A stretch of DNA of 64,000 nucleotides from Rheinheimera hassiensis (GCF_022436675.1 NZ_JAKUJZ010000009.1:62001-126000), one strand, 5' to 3'. Counted from the stretch's first letter, positions 1-8,431 are shown. Notes: generated by a model not told the origin, from the letters alone. Numbers and translations: made by a program.

Positions 1-743
1 AACATCACCGTATGTTTTGTGACGACAGTTTCTACCGTGAAAACCCCGACTTCTGGAGTAAGCTGGCGCAGGGTAAAGTCAGCTCCGGTAAGTTTAAGCG
101 GGTTGACGCCCGCGGTAATGAAGTATGGCTGGAGGCAACCTACAACCCGGTATTGGATGCACAGGGCAAGGTGCACAAAGTTATTAAGTTTTCTACGTTG
201 ATCACCAACCGGGTAATGCAGGCCATGCGCACCCGCGAAGCTGCCCGCATAGCCCATGAAACCGCGACAGAAACTTTTAATGTGGCAGAGCAGGGTAAAT
301 TGCATATTGCCTCGTCTAGCGCGCTGGCAACAGAAATTTCTGCCACTGTGCTGCAAACCGACAGCGTGATCCAAAGCCTGAACGAACAGGCAAAAGAAAT
401 TGCCAATATGGTAAGCATTATCCGCAGCGTGGCAGAGCAAACTAACCTTTTGGCATTAAATGCAGCTATTGAAGCCGCCAGAGCCGGCGAAGCAGGCCGC
501 GGTTTTGCCGTGGTAGCCGACGAAGTAAGGCAACTGGCATCCAGAACCAGCCAGGCCACCAGTGATATCTCCAGTGTTGTCAGCAGAAACCTTGACGTTA
601 CGCAAAATGTACAGCAAGCCATTAATTCTATCGATGGTTTAAGTAAGCAAAACGGCGATAAAATCAAGCAGCTGTCGGCGATAATTGACGATATCGAACG
701 TGGTGCACAGCGGGTAGTGGAATCGGTATCCGCTATTCAGTAA
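1..743 (+). CDS. PAS-containing methyl-accepting chemotaxis protein, 3' part
   Basis: The gene is cut by the window edge: the reading frame is open from base 3 and reads His-His-Arg before the first internal Met at base 12, matching the GKHHRMF core of PAS domains found in many chemoreceptors. Counting from that Met, the rest of the PAS domain covers about residues 1-62. A helical signalling domain follows, with the conserved hairpin tip [19 protein letters not shown] at 142-160, the segment that contacts CheA and CheW. No membrane segment is visible in this part, and there is no C-terminal pentapeptide for tethering CheR. It is probably a cytoplasmic or PAS-sensing (redox or aerotaxis-like) receptor. 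The ligand cannot be told, because the sensory N-terminus lies outside the window. Confidence 0.9.
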   Translation, partial: HHRMFCDDSFYRENPDFWSKLAQGKVSSGKFKRVDARGNEVWLEATYNPVLDAQGKVHKVIKFSTLITNRVMQAMRTREAARIAHETATETFNVAEQGKLHIASSSALATEISATVLQTDSVIQSLNEQAKEIANMVSIIRSVAEQTNLLALNAAIEAARAGEAGRGFAVVADEVRQLASRTSQATSDISSVVSRNLDVTQNVQQAINSIDGLSKQNGDKIKQLSAIIDDIERGAQRVVESVSAIQ

Positions 744-770
744 CCAGCTTCAACGATGTCGTTTTGCTTA

Positions 771-1814
771 TTAGCCTGCATCAGCTGTTACCGCTAGTGT
801 TTGCTCCAGCGTTGCTGATTGCTCAGCCAGCTCAAGCAGCCACATTACGTTACAGGCTTGTTGTGGAGTTACCGGGTTTGGGCCCTGGCCGTTTATGGCA
901 GCAACAATGGCTGCGTAATAATGCTGATAACAGCCTACTGCTGTGCTGTAGGGGGTGACGTGATCTGCCTGATACAGCAAGCCGGGTTGCGTTTCGATGC
1001 CCCAGCCGGTATCTGCGGGTGTTAAGCCTTGCTTTAGCTGCTCTTCCTGAATATCCAGACCAAACTTTTGCCAGTTACCCTGTTGAGCCTGCAGCGTAAA
1101 GCGCGCCGATGGCGCGGCGGCCAGCATAGAGGCGCCAAGGGTTACGCTAAAGTGGCCGTAATCCAGCAGCACCGAAAACCAGTCGGTGGCTGTGGCATCT
1201 GGCCGTAGGGTTTTTAAGCTGGCAGTAATGCTGTGTGGCAGACCAAATAACACCAGGCTTTGGTCCAACAGGTGCGGGCCTAAATCAAACCATAAGCCGG
1301 CGCCTGGCCCGGCTTGTTCACGCCAGCGCTGGCGTACCTGTGGCCGGAAACGGTCAAAGCGTGATTCTAAATGCGCCACCTGGCCCAACTGCCCGCTGTT
1401 TAGCAGGTGCTGCAGGCTGAGAAAGTCGGCATCAAAGCGGCGGTTATGAAATACCGATAACAATAGTTTTTGCTCTGTAGCCAGCGCTGTTAAAGCCTTG
1501 GCTTCTTTAAGGGTAAGCGCAAAGGGCTTATCTACCACTACATGCTTACCGGCGCGAAGTGCCAGTTCGGCTAAAGGTGCATGGCTATCGTTCGGGCTGG
1601 CAATAACCACCAGATCAATATCTGCCAGTTGCACGGCGGCCGTGTAATCGGCCAGTACCGTAATATCGGCGCCCAGCTGTTGCTTAACCTGTGCCGCCTG
1701 CGATGACGCGACATGCGTCAGCTGAAGGCCTGTAGTTGAGCGCAGTAGCGGCGCGTGAAAGGTTTTACCGGCATAACCGTAACCTACCAGCAGGGTACGC
1801 AGTTCTGCAGCCAT
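771..1814 (-). CDS. Gfo/Idh/MocA-family NAD(P)-dependent oxidoreductase (YdgJ-like)
   Basis: This is a predicted cytoplasmic dehydrogenase of about 347 residues. The N-terminal Rossmann fold starts with the glycine-rich turn VGYGYAGKTFHAPLL, which closely resembles E. coli YdgJ. The family motif EKP appears as DKP near residue 95, followed by the C-terminal GFO/IDH/MocA alpha/beta domain. I chose the ATG at 1814 because a GGAG sits about 9 bases upstream; a GTG at 1832 in the same frame is possible but would place that GGAG inside the gene. The gene converges on the chemoreceptor end with only 27 bases between. Members act on sugars, inositols or other polyols; the substrate cannot be deduced and no catabolic genes flank it. 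Confidence 0.85.
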   Translation of the reverse strand: MAAELRTLLVGYGYAGKTFHAPLLRSTTGLQLTHVASSQAAQVKQQLGADITVLADYTAAVQLADIDLVVIASPNDSHAPLAELALRAGKHVVVDKPFALTLKEAKALTALATEQKLLLSVFHNRRFDADFLSLQHLLNSGQLGQVAHLESRFDRFRPQVRQRWREQAGPGAGLWFDLGPHLLDQSLVLFGLPHSITASLKTLRPDATATDWFSVLLDYGHFSVTLGASMLAAAPSARFTLQAQQGNWQKFGLDIQEEQLKQGLTPADTGWGIETQPGLLYQADHVTPYSTAVGCYQHYYAAIVAAINGQGPNPVTPQQACNVMWLLELAEQSATLEQTLAVTADAG

Positions 1815-1941
1815 TAGCATTTGCTCCGACACTTATAAACTAAGGCACTTACTTTGCGAAAATAACCGCCGCAGTGCAACTTAAATCAAAAGCGCAACTG
1901 AAAATTGGTACAACCAAAATCACAAGCCTAACTTTACCGGT

Positions 1942-1969
1942 GTATATGTTTTATATATACTTCGTATAT
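1942..1969. promoter_or_regulatory. Alternating GTATAT/ATATAC half-sites, candidate operator of the ParD-like/map operon
   Basis: GTATAT (1942-1947), ATATAC (1955-1960) and GTATAT (1964-1969) form two overlapping inverted repeats. The two direct copies are 22 bp apart, about two helical turns. The cluster lies 26-53 bases upstream of the TTG start of the ParD-like gene, where a promoter is expected. Ribbon-helix-helix antitoxins commonly bind such short repeated half-sites in their own promoters. Autoregulation is an inference. Confidence 0.45.
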
Positions 1970-1994
1970 TCAGGCTTAGTAGCGGAGTATCACC

Positions 1995-2213
1995 TTGGGT
2001 ATCGTTAAAATTGCAGATGAACTGCATGAAGAAATTCGTAAAGCCAGCGGCGCTATGTCGCGCTCTATCAATGCACAGGCTGAATTTTGGTTGAAAATGG
2101 GCATGCTGGCCGAGCTGCACCCAACACATAATTATCAGCAGTTGGTGCAGATGCTGCTGCAACAGGCAGAGTTTAAACTGGCAGGAGGTGCAGATGAGCG
2201 CCGTTCAGCTTAA
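1995..2213 (+). CDS. ParD-like antitoxin-family protein
   Basis: This is a 72-residue protein of the ParD-like group (ribbon-helix-helix type). It opens with an IVKIADELHEEIRKAS strand/helix, then SRSINAQAEFWLKMGMLAE, the pattern of an RHH DNA-binding unit. The start is TTG at 1995, with GCGGAG about 8 bases upstream; no ATG lies nearby in frame. No ParE or other toxin follows. Instead the gene overlaps a methionine aminopeptidase start by 20 bases, so the two are probably translationally coupled. The likely role is transcriptional autoregulation of the pair through the GTATAT repeats upstream. A classical antitoxin function is not supported by the context. Confidence 0.75.
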   Translation: MGIVKIADELHEEIRKASGAMSRSINAQAEFWLKMGMLAELHPTHNYQQLVQMLLQQAEFKLAGGADERRSA

Positions 2214-2976
2214 AACTGCCGCCGAGCTGGCGCTGCAGCGTGAAGCCGGCCGTTTACTGACTCAGGTATTTGCTATGTTGGACCAAAGCATTGTGGCGGG
2301 TATGTCGACCTTGCAGATCAATGATTTGGCAGAGCGCTATATTGTTGATGAACTACAAGCGCGCCCGGCCAGCAAAGGCCAGTATGGTTTTGCTTATGTA
2401 CTGAATACGTCGGTTAACGATGTGGTGTGTCATGGCGTGCCATCAGCTACGCAGGTGCTGAAAGACGGTGATATCGTTAATGTGGACATTACGCTGGAAA
2501 AACATGGCTTTATTGCTGACTCCAGCAAAATGTATGGCATTGGCGAGCTGAGCTTTCTGGCGCGTCAGTTAATAGACGACTGCTACAGCGCGCTATGGCT
2601 TGGCATTAAGGCGGTAAAACCCGGCGCCCGTTTAGGCGATATCGGCTTTGCTATTGAACAATTTGCCCGCAGCAAAGGTTATAGCGTGGTGCGCGAATAT
2701 TGCGGCCATGGCATTGGCCGTGAAATGCACGAAGAGCCACAGGTACTGCATTATGGTGCCGCCGGCACTGGTATGCTGTTAAAGCCCGGTATGGTGTTTA
2801 CCATAGAGCCGATGCTGAACCAGGGCAGTGCTAAAGTTAAAACCAAAAAAGATGGCTGGACAGTAGTAACCCGCGATAAAAAGTTGTCGGCACAGTGGGA
2901 GCATACCATTGCGGTAACCGAAAACGGGGTAGAGGTGTTAACGCTGCGACCGGAAGAACAAACCCTGTTGTGTTAA
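2194..2976 (+). CDS. map: Type I methionine aminopeptidase
   Basis: This 260-residue cytoplasmic metallopeptidase removes the N-terminal Met from nascent proteins. With ATG 2194 as residue 1, the active-site residues are His80, Asp98, Asp109, His172, Glu205 and Glu236, each exactly one position after E. coli MAP (79, 97, 108, 171, 204, 235). This supports that start over a GTG at 2188, as does AGGAGG at 2183-2188. The second metal Asp sits in ADSS rather than the more usual GDTS context. It is co-transcribed with the ParD-like gene and not placed next to rpsB as the housekeeping map usually is, so it may be a second paralogue under separate control. Confidence 0.92.
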   Translation: MSAVQLKTAAELALQREAGRLLTQVFAMLDQSIVAGMSTLQINDLAERYIVDELQARPASKGQYGFAYVLNTSVNDVVCHGVPSATQVLKDGDIVNVDITLEKHGFIADSSKMYGIGELSFLARQLIDDCYSALWLGIKAVKPGARLGDIGFAIEQFARSKGYSVVREYCGHGIGREMHEEPQVLHYGAAGTGMLLKPGMVFTIEPMLNQGSAKVKTKKDGWTVVTRDKKLSAQWEHTIAVTENGVEVLTLRPEEQTLLC

Positions 2977-3067
2977 TAAACATAAGCAAAACAGCAAAAT
3001 TGAGCATTTCTTCAAACGGGTACTAATGCTAGCCTGTAAGCACTTTTCCTGATCTGACGGACTTTCT

Positions 3068-4072
3068 ATGCGTTTTTCAGCTGTTATTCTGTGTTTACTG
3101 GCTATTCCGGCGTTAGCTGCCAACTCTCCCTGGCCTGAACAGCCGGTATTAGTGCTTAAGCCTGATATGCAAAAAGTGGTAGCTGCAGAGGCAAAGCTTG
3201 AGCAACTGGCCGAAGGCTTTCGCTGGGCAGAAGGGCCGGTAGCCGAGCCTGATACCGGCGATATTTTGTTCTCAGACGTACCGGAGAATAAAGTGCACCG
3301 CTGGAGTGAAGCAAGCGGTTTAACAGTATATCTGCAGCCATCTGGCTATAGTGGCCTGTACCCGCAGAATAATCTGCAGGAAGGCTCTAATGGCCTGATG
3401 TTTAACGCCGACAATAAGCTGGTGCTGGCACAGCACGGTGACCGGCGCCTGGCGGTGTTGCAGGACGCCTCCGGTAAATTACCGCGTTATCAGACATTGG
3501 TAAGCCATTATCAGGGCAAACTGCTCAACAGCCCTAATGATCTGGTGCAGCATAGCAGTGGTGCTTACTACTTTACTGACCCGCCTTATGGCTTAAAAGG
3601 CGGTGATGATTCAGCACAAAAACAGCAAAGCGTAAATGGCGTATACCGGCTGGCACCGGATGGCAAGATCACGTTATTAGCTGACAATTTAACCAGACCC
3701 AATGGCCTGGCGTTTTCACCGGACGAGCAATGGTTGTATGTTGCCAATTCTGACCCAGCGGCAGCGCAGTGGTGGCGTTATGCTGTTAACGCCGACGGCA
3801 GTTTGGCTAAAGGTGAGTTGTTTTTTGATGCGACAGTCGCAACTAAAACTGCCAGCGGTTTACCCGATGGCTTAAAAGTGCTGCCGTCAGGCGTATTGCT
3901 GGCCACCGGGCCGGGTGGTGTTTGGCTGTTATCGCCACAAGGTGAACACCTGGGCACAATACAAACCGGCGTAGCCGCAGCTAATGTGGCGTTAAGCCGT
4001 GATAACAGCTGGCTGTATATCACCGCCAGCAGTTATTTACTGCGGATTAAGCTGCAGCCGGGCAAACTATAA
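3068..4072 (+). CDS. SMP-30/gluconolactonase-family exported hydrolase
   Basis: This 334-residue protein has a clear Sec signal peptide (residues 1-18, cleavage after ALA) and a six-bladed beta-propeller of the SMP-30/gluconolactonase/LRE family. The four expected divalent-metal ligands can be placed: Glu55 in AEGP, Asn in NSPNDL, Asn in RPNGLAFSPDE, and Asp in GLPDGLKV. The probable reaction is hydrolysis of a sugar or other lactone in the periplasm. The gene stands alone, downstream of map by 91 bases and convergent with the diguanylate cyclase, so the substrate is unknown. The family assignment is firm and the activity is inferred. Confidence 0.85.
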   Translation: MRFSAVILCLLAIPALAANSPWPEQPVLVLKPDMQKVVAAEAKLEQLAEGFRWAEGPVAEPDTGDILFSDVPENKVHRWSEASGLTVYLQPSGYSGLYPQNNLQEGSNGLMFNADNKLVLAQHGDRRLAVLQDASGKLPRYQTLVSHYQGKLLNSPNDLVQHSSGAYYFTDPPYGLKGGDDSAQKQQSVNGVYRLAPDGKITLLADNLTRPNGLAFSPDEQWLYVANSDPAAAQWWRYAVNADGSLAKGELFFDATVATKTASGLPDGLKVLPSGVLLATGPGGVWLLSPQGEHLGTIQTGVAAANVALSRDNSWLYITASSYLLRIKLQPGKL

Positions 4073-4114
4073 TTCCGCTTCATTCTGCAGTATGCAACTA
4101 TGGCTGTGGCGGCG

Positions 4115-5086
4115 TTAGGCGGGTGACTGAGACACACAGTTGCGGCCATTGGATTTTGCCTGATACAGGGTTTCATCGGCGCGCTGAACTAAACTGTGCA
4201 GATCGTCACCAGCGCTATATTGTGTTACCCCTATGCTGGTGGTGCAGCTTGGTATTGCAGAGTTATCGGTGGTTTGCCGTTGCAAAGCCTGACGAATGCG
4301 GTTGCCAAGCCCGTAAGCACTACTGATATCAGTGTCGGGTAAAAGAACCAGAAACTCTTCGCCGCCAATGCGGCCAATAAAGTCGGTCTTCCTTAGTTGT
4401 TGTTTAAAGTTTTCTGCGGCATTTTTTAATGCGCGATCGCCGGCCTGATGGCCATAATTGTCATTTACCGCCTTAAAGTGGTCCAAATCCAGCATCATAA
4501 TGCTCAGCGCGGTACCCTGGCGATCCGCGCGGGCAATCTCCAGCTCAAGCAGGCGCATAATTTCGCGGCGGTTTAACAGCTCTGTCAGTTCATCAGTGGT
4601 GGCCATTTTTTCCAGCTGTGCAGTACGTTTTTTTACCTCAGCTTCCAGCCGCTGGTTTGATGCGGCCAGCTCATGTTCAGCCCGCATCAGCTCTACAATT
4701 TTAGCCTCCATATCTCGTTTGCCGGGCAAGCTTATCGCCTGCGGCAGCAAGTACCAGAGTGATATGGCCGTCAGAATGGAGATAATGCCGGTCATCGACT
4801 TTATAATGCCGTGAATATAGTAATAGCCATGCCAGACATTGATAATGCCGAGAATATGGGTGGCGCCGCAGAAAAAAATAAAACCGGCAAATAGCAGAAA
4901 CATCCAGTCAAAGCGCAGATCAACCCTTGCCCTGACCAGCCTTATCAAGGCTATCGGGATCAGCATATAAGCGATAAATGTCAGCGTATCACCACCCACA
5001 TGCAGCAGCAGTAAATCGGTGCGCCATAATAAACAATGGCCATGCGGCATAAAATCGCCGTTCAACAAGTCATTGATAAACGCCAT
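4115..5086 (-). CDS. Diguanylate cyclase with an ethylene-receptor-type membrane sensor domain
   Basis: This 323-residue inner-membrane protein is predicted to make c-di-GMP. Residues about 23-118 contain three membrane helices that read like the ethylene-binding domain of plant ETR1: Asp33, Tyr40, Pro44, Cys73 and His77 correspond to ETR1 Asp25, Tyr32, Pro36, Cys65 and His69 with a constant offset of 8, and the CGATH copper-site motif is intact. A coiled coil (about 125-160) links to a GGDEF domain with an intact GGEEF (241-245) and an inhibitory RxxD site (RKTD, 232-235). It is monocistronic and starts at ATG 5086. The cyclase is near certain. A Cu(I)/ethylene ligand is an inference from the conserved residues; another small hydrophobic ligand is possible. 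Confidence 0.88.
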   Translation of the reverse strand: MAFINDLLNGDFMPHGHCLLWRTDLLLLHVGGDTLTFIAYMLIPIALIRLVRARVDLRFDWMFLLFAGFIFFCGATHILGIINVWHGYYYIHGIIKSMTGIISILTAISLWYLLPQAISLPGKRDMEAKIVELMRAEHELAASNQRLEAEVKKRTAQLEKMATTDELTELLNRREIMRLLELEIARADRQGTALSIMMLDLDHFKAVNDNYGHQAGDRALKNAAENFKQQLRKTDFIGRIGGEEFLVLLPDTDISSAYGLGNRIRQALQRQTTDNSAIPSCTTSIGVTQYSAGDDLHSLVQRADETLYQAKSNGRNCVSQSPA

Positions 5087-5221
5087 TTTCTAATCCTGTT
5101 TGCGGTTACAGTTGCAATCAGCTTAGTCAACATTGGACAAAGGTGTTGTAACAACCGAAACAAAGATACGGCAGGTGAAGCTATTAGCGTGACAAGTTGG
5201 TGAGCGGGCCGTTACATCCCC

Positions 5222-5246
5222 CCGTGGCACCAGTGATACCACGGGT
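5222..5246 (-). terminator. Hairpin 3' of the GT32 gene
   Basis: CCCGTGG and CCACGGG form a 7-bp stem around an 11-base loop, just beyond the stop of the minus-strand glycosyltransferase at 5268; flanking GTTA/TAAC can extend it past a bulge. There is no U-tract, so it may be a factor-assisted terminator or only a 3'-protecting hairpin. Confidence 0.4.
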
Positions 5247-5267
5247 AACAGCGTAGTGTTGATTAAG

Positions 5268-6068
5268 TTATTGAGTTTGGCTGCTATAAACCACTAACAG
5301 GCTGTATCTGGCATTTAGGCCCAACTGCCAGATTTTGGTTTCACCGCTTTGTAACGGCAGTAACGCCGAGCGTATTTTGTTACGTTTTAAGCGGATAAAT
5401 TTATATTTTTTAATACTAAACAGTATCTTACGGCTGTATTCTTCAAACCATGAGCCATTAAAGTGATGAATGGCATAACCGGGTTTGCCCGCCTCTGGCG
5501 TGCAAAAGTAATGGCTGGGGTAGATAAAGGCGTTGTCTGTCAGTTTGTTAATATGATTGGCGGCGTAGGGCTTAACTAAGCCAAATTTTGCGGCAAAGAT
5601 ATCACTGATCAGCCCGGTATTGGGTGTTAAATCAAACTGGCCGTCAGCCTTAATAAATTGCTTGCCGGCATAAGGTTGCAGCAGTTGCTGGATCACCGGA
5701 TTGTTGGCAGTGGCGCCCATTAATGCCGTTACCGGAGCCAGACGCTTTTTAAACTGTTCAAAACCGGTAACAAAATCATGCTGGCGGAATGCATCAAGAT
5801 CTGCAGTAATTTCCAGATCAGTATCAAAGTAGAAGCCACCGTACTGCTGTAAAGCGTAAAGTCGCAGATAATCAGAAACAAAAGCCCATTTACCGGCCGC
5901 AAAAGCCTGTTGCATATAGATATTGTCCAGCGCATGCACACTGTCGTTATTCCACTCTACAATCTGGTAGTCGGGCAGGTATGTTTTCCAACTGGCAATA
6001 CATTTGAGTACCAGTTCGGGTTTGGGCGCATTGCCTACCCAGACATAATGAATTATTTTCGGGATCAT
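5268..6068 (-). CDS. GT32-type glycosyltransferase (Gly_transf_sug, DxD)
   Basis: This 266-residue GT-A-fold sugar transferase starts with the family signature IPKIIHYVWVG and carries YGGFYFDTDLE at about 78-88. There Asp82-x-Asp84 is the DxD motif that holds the metal and nucleotide-sugar. Family members (OCH1, capsule and LPS transferases) use GDP- or UDP-sugars. No membrane segment is seen, so it is presumably peripheral on the cytoplasmic side of the inner membrane. It lies in a cluster with a DUF6492 protein and an LpxO-like hydroxylase, all on the minus strand but separated by gaps of about 200 bases, so each may have its own promoter. Acceptor and sugar are unknown. Confidence 0.8.
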   Translation of the reverse strand: MIPKIIHYVWVGNAPKPELVLKCIASWKTYLPDYQIVEWNNDSVHALDNIYMQQAFAAGKWAFVSDYLRLYALQQYGGFYFDTDLEITADLDAFRQHDFVTGFEQFKKRLAPVTALMGATANNPVIQQLLQPYAGKQFIKADGQFDLTPNTGLISDIFAAKFGLVKPYAANHINKLTDNAFIYPSHYFCTPEAGKPGYAIHHFNGSWFEEYSRKILFSIKKYKFIRLKRNKIRSALLPLQSGETKIWQLGLNARYSLLVVYSSQTQ

Positions 6069-6139
6069 CAGTTACACCGCTGCGCATTGTATTTACTGGC
6101 GGTAATATAAAGCGGCGATTAATGGCAGATTGTGTGACT

Positions 6140-6168
6140 TTGTAATTAAGCTGTTATCTTAATTACAA
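6140..6168. repeat. Perfect 11-bp inverted repeat upstream of the GT32 gene
   Basis: TTGTAATTAAG (6140-6150) and CTTAATTACAA (6158-6168) pair perfectly around a 7-base spacer. It lies 72 bases upstream of the GT32 start and 125 bases downstream of the DUF6492 stop. The arms are AT-rich and no U-tract follows, so an operator for a dimeric regulator is more likely than a terminator. Confidence 0.6.
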
Positions 6169-6292
6169 CTAAGGCTGTTTTAACGCTGAGATGTGCCCGC
6201 CGTTATAGCACCAGGGGATGATGCTATTTTGTCGTTTTGAGCTTAAGTTATGCTGAACAATTGTCGGTGTATTAGTCCGGCGTTGTGGTTCG

Positions 6293-7225
6293 TTATAAAG
6301 GCCCGGTATTTTGCTGTGTTGCAATAAAGGGCCTTACCTTCTGCCAAACTTCAGCAGGGGGTAAAAAGGTTTTACTGCCAACAACACAAAATAAACCCGG
6401 GCAGTTATTGCTGAAACTGCGCGCGACATCCCACTGCTCGTAGGGGTGAGATTCATGCACCAGCAATCGCTGTGGCAGCTCTGCGGTACCTGCGGTCACA
6501 TGGTATTTATCCAGTAATCCCAGCTTGTGGGCGCACAGGTAGTACAGCGAATATTCAGTCCACTTCAGCATTAAAAACCGGTGCGGTAGCCAGTTTTTCG
6601 GGTGTTTAGGTAAATGTAACTGACATAACCAATCTACCCAGCTTTGTTGCGTTGTTTTTGGTGTGAGTTGTTGCATCAGGCTTTTAACAATATCAGTAGC
6701 CAAAATAGCCGGTGTTACTGTCATACCGAGTTGCGGATCGCCAACCTTGGCATTCATTTTTAAGATACGGGCAGACGCCTTCCACCATTTGGGGTGCTGG
6801 GCGCGTTGTTCGTATTGCAACAGGGCTTTGCCATCGATAATCAGTTTTTCTGCGCTTAAGGGTTTAAGGCAAATAGCATCGGCATCAAAGGTTAAATAAA
6901 ATTTTGCCTGCATTTTTGCCGCTATCGCCAGTTTAACGATTTGCTGCTTACGCCAGCCGCGCATTTTGGGATACTTTGCCAGCTCCGGCACCAGGGTGTC
7001 TTCAGATATCACCTGAATACCCAGCGACTGCCAGCGGGCAAAGGCCGAACTGACTTGTTCCACTTCAGCAGCAGGTACCACCACATAAAATTCACTGAAC
7101 AAGCCTGGCTCAGCAAAGCGTTGCAGTGAGCTAAATAAAATATGCGCCCGGTTTAAATCGTCGACACCGTAGCTGCCGGTTACTTTAAGCGGCAGTACCG
7201 CACCTATTGTCATAGCAGTTTTCAT
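6293..7225 (-). CDS. DUF6492-type putative glycosyltransferase
   Basis: This cytoplasmic protein of about 310 residues starts at ATG 7225; a TTG one codon earlier is also in frame. The beginning GAVLPLKVTG, the MRGWRKQQIVKLAIA segment and the FDADAICLKPL stretch (about 110-120) resemble the nucleotide-sugar pocket of GT-A enzymes, with DAD in place of DxD. This fits the DUF6492 family, which sits in polysaccharide and LPS loci. It has no transmembrane segment or signal peptide. It is followed 224 bases later by the GT32 enzyme on the same strand, suggesting a shared role in decorating a surface glycan. The enzyme activity is an inference and the sugar is unknown. Confidence 0.65.
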   Translation of the reverse strand: MKTAMTIGAVLPLKVTGSYGVDDLNRAHILFSSLQRFAEPGLFSEFYVVVPAAEVEQVSSAFARWQSLGIQVISEDTLVPELAKYPKMRGWRKQQIVKLAIAAKMQAKFYLTFDADAICLKPLSAEKLIIDGKALLQYEQRAQHPKWWKASARILKMNAKVGDPQLGMTVTPAILATDIVKSLMQQLTPKTTQQSWVDWLCQLHLPKHPKNWLPHRFLMLKWTEYSLYYLCAHKLGLLDKYHVTAGTAELPQRLLVHESHPYEQWDVARSFSNNCPGLFCVVGSKTFLPPAEVWQKVRPFIATQQNTGPL

Positions 7226-7424
7226 CAATCACCAATATGGCTGTATTTAAGCATATAGCCTTTAAATTCATCGCGCTGAGTTAACATATTGTTTTTTCAA
7301 CACGTAGAAGACTTGTTTTTATGCCTTCAGTTCAGTTGAAACAGCACGTTTTATGTTAGCCAGCAAAGCCAGAATATTAACCTAATGCAACATATGTTTG
7401 CAGCGCTTTCTGGCGCTTTACCCC

Positions 7425-8402
7425 TTATTTCAGCAATAAATGTTCAAACAGACTGAAAAAAGTCAGGAATATTATTAGTAACAAAATAACGAGGCTGGTG
7501 TTAAGGATGAGCTTCAGTGTTTTATATAGTCGGCGATGAGTACTGCGCAAATGCAGCGTTTTTTGCCGCAGTGGCGCAATCATGGCAAATAAAGCGCTAA
7601 AGATACCTCGTTTATCCTCTGCCGAATTGGGCACCACAGTGCCTCGGATGATAAACCGATACAGCAGATTAAATATACGCCCCACGAGGCGCATTGGCCG
7701 CTCGACATCACACATCAGGATCAACCTGGCCGCATCTGTGCCGTTGTGTGCATAATGCGGGTAAGTTTCATCGAAGACAAAATCCCGGCCATCAAGCCAG
7801 ATACAATGTTCTCCATCGACATTGATATAACATTTGGCTGAATTAGGGGTGCTCAGGCCCAGATGATACCGCAGTGAGCTTGCCATGGGGTCGGCGTGCA
7901 GGCTAAGTTCAGAACCGGCTGGCAGGATGGAAAACATGGCGCCCCGCACTTGCGGTATCTGGCTAAGCAATGCCACCGTTTTGGGGCACAGCCTTTGTGC
8001 TGAACGGTGGTGAGTGCCGTACCAGGTCAGGTAAAACTTACTCCAGCCACGTTTGTAGAAAGTACGAAAACCCACATCGTAATAACCGGCTGAGCCGGGT
8101 GTTTTAATGTCATCAAAAGCCCCGGTTGCCTGCAGTGCCAGGGCTTCATCACGGATCAGTTGCCAGTTATCTCTAAGCACCGCAATGTTTTGCAGGTAGT
8201 CGGCGTTTAACACTGGTTCGCGAGCCCAGGCCTGGGTAGCCATATACAACAGGCAATTAAGTGGCGCAAATACCGGCCAGCTTTTGCGCAGATACTGCTT
8301 AAATGAAGCATAGCGCGCCTGCCCCCGCCAGCGATAAACATAAGCTACACAGGCAATGGAATACAGCACCATGCTGCTGACGATAAAAACACTGACACTC
8401 AT
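7425..8402 (-). CDS. Aspartyl/asparaginyl beta-hydroxylase family, LpxO-like lipid A hydroxylase
   Basis: The protein is about 325 residues and starts at ATG 8402, preceded by AGGAG at 8 bases. One membrane helix at 1-22 and another at the C-terminus (about 303-322) flank a cytoplasmic Fe(II)/2-oxoglutarate oxygenase domain. Iron ligands His169-x-Asp171 (SLHADP) and His216 (YPHYAHN) are present, with the 2-oxoglutarate-binding Arg likely in ARLIL. LpxO adds a 2-hydroxyl to the secondary myristate of lipid A, and the membrane anchoring fits. The C-terminal helix is an addition relative to Salmonella LpxO as I recall it. It lies downstream of the RND efflux operon but beyond a terminator-like hairpin. 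Hydroxylation of lipid A is likely, though a different membrane substrate is possible. Confidence 0.75.
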   Translation of the reverse strand: MSVSVFIVSSMVLYSIACVAYVYRWRGQARYASFKQYLRKSWPVFAPLNCLLYMATQAWAREPVLNADYLQNIAVLRDNWQLIRDEALALQATGAFDDIKTPGSAGYYDVGFRTFYKRGWSKFYLTWYGTHHRSAQRLCPKTVALLSQIPQVRGAMFSILPAGSELSLHADPMASSLRYHLGLSTPNSAKCYINVDGEHCIWLDGRDFVFDETYPHYAHNGTDAARLILMCDVERPMRLVGRIFNLLYRFIIRGTVVPNSAEDKRGIFSALFAMIAPLRQKTLHLRSTHRRLYKTLKLILNTSLVILLLIIFLTFFSLFEHLLLK

Positions 8403-8431
8403 AATATTGGCTCCTGATCTGGCCATAAAAC

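Noticed and set aside
140..667. 175-residue minus-strand frame inside the chemoreceptor gene
   Set aside because: Antisense shadow: the plus strand encodes the conserved chemoreceptor tip, and the minus translation has no recognisable motif or ribosome binding site.
4115..5086. Reading the membrane domain as a generic MASE-type sensor
   Set aside because: The constant spacing of five ETR1 functional residues and the CGATH motif fit the ethylene-binding domain much better.
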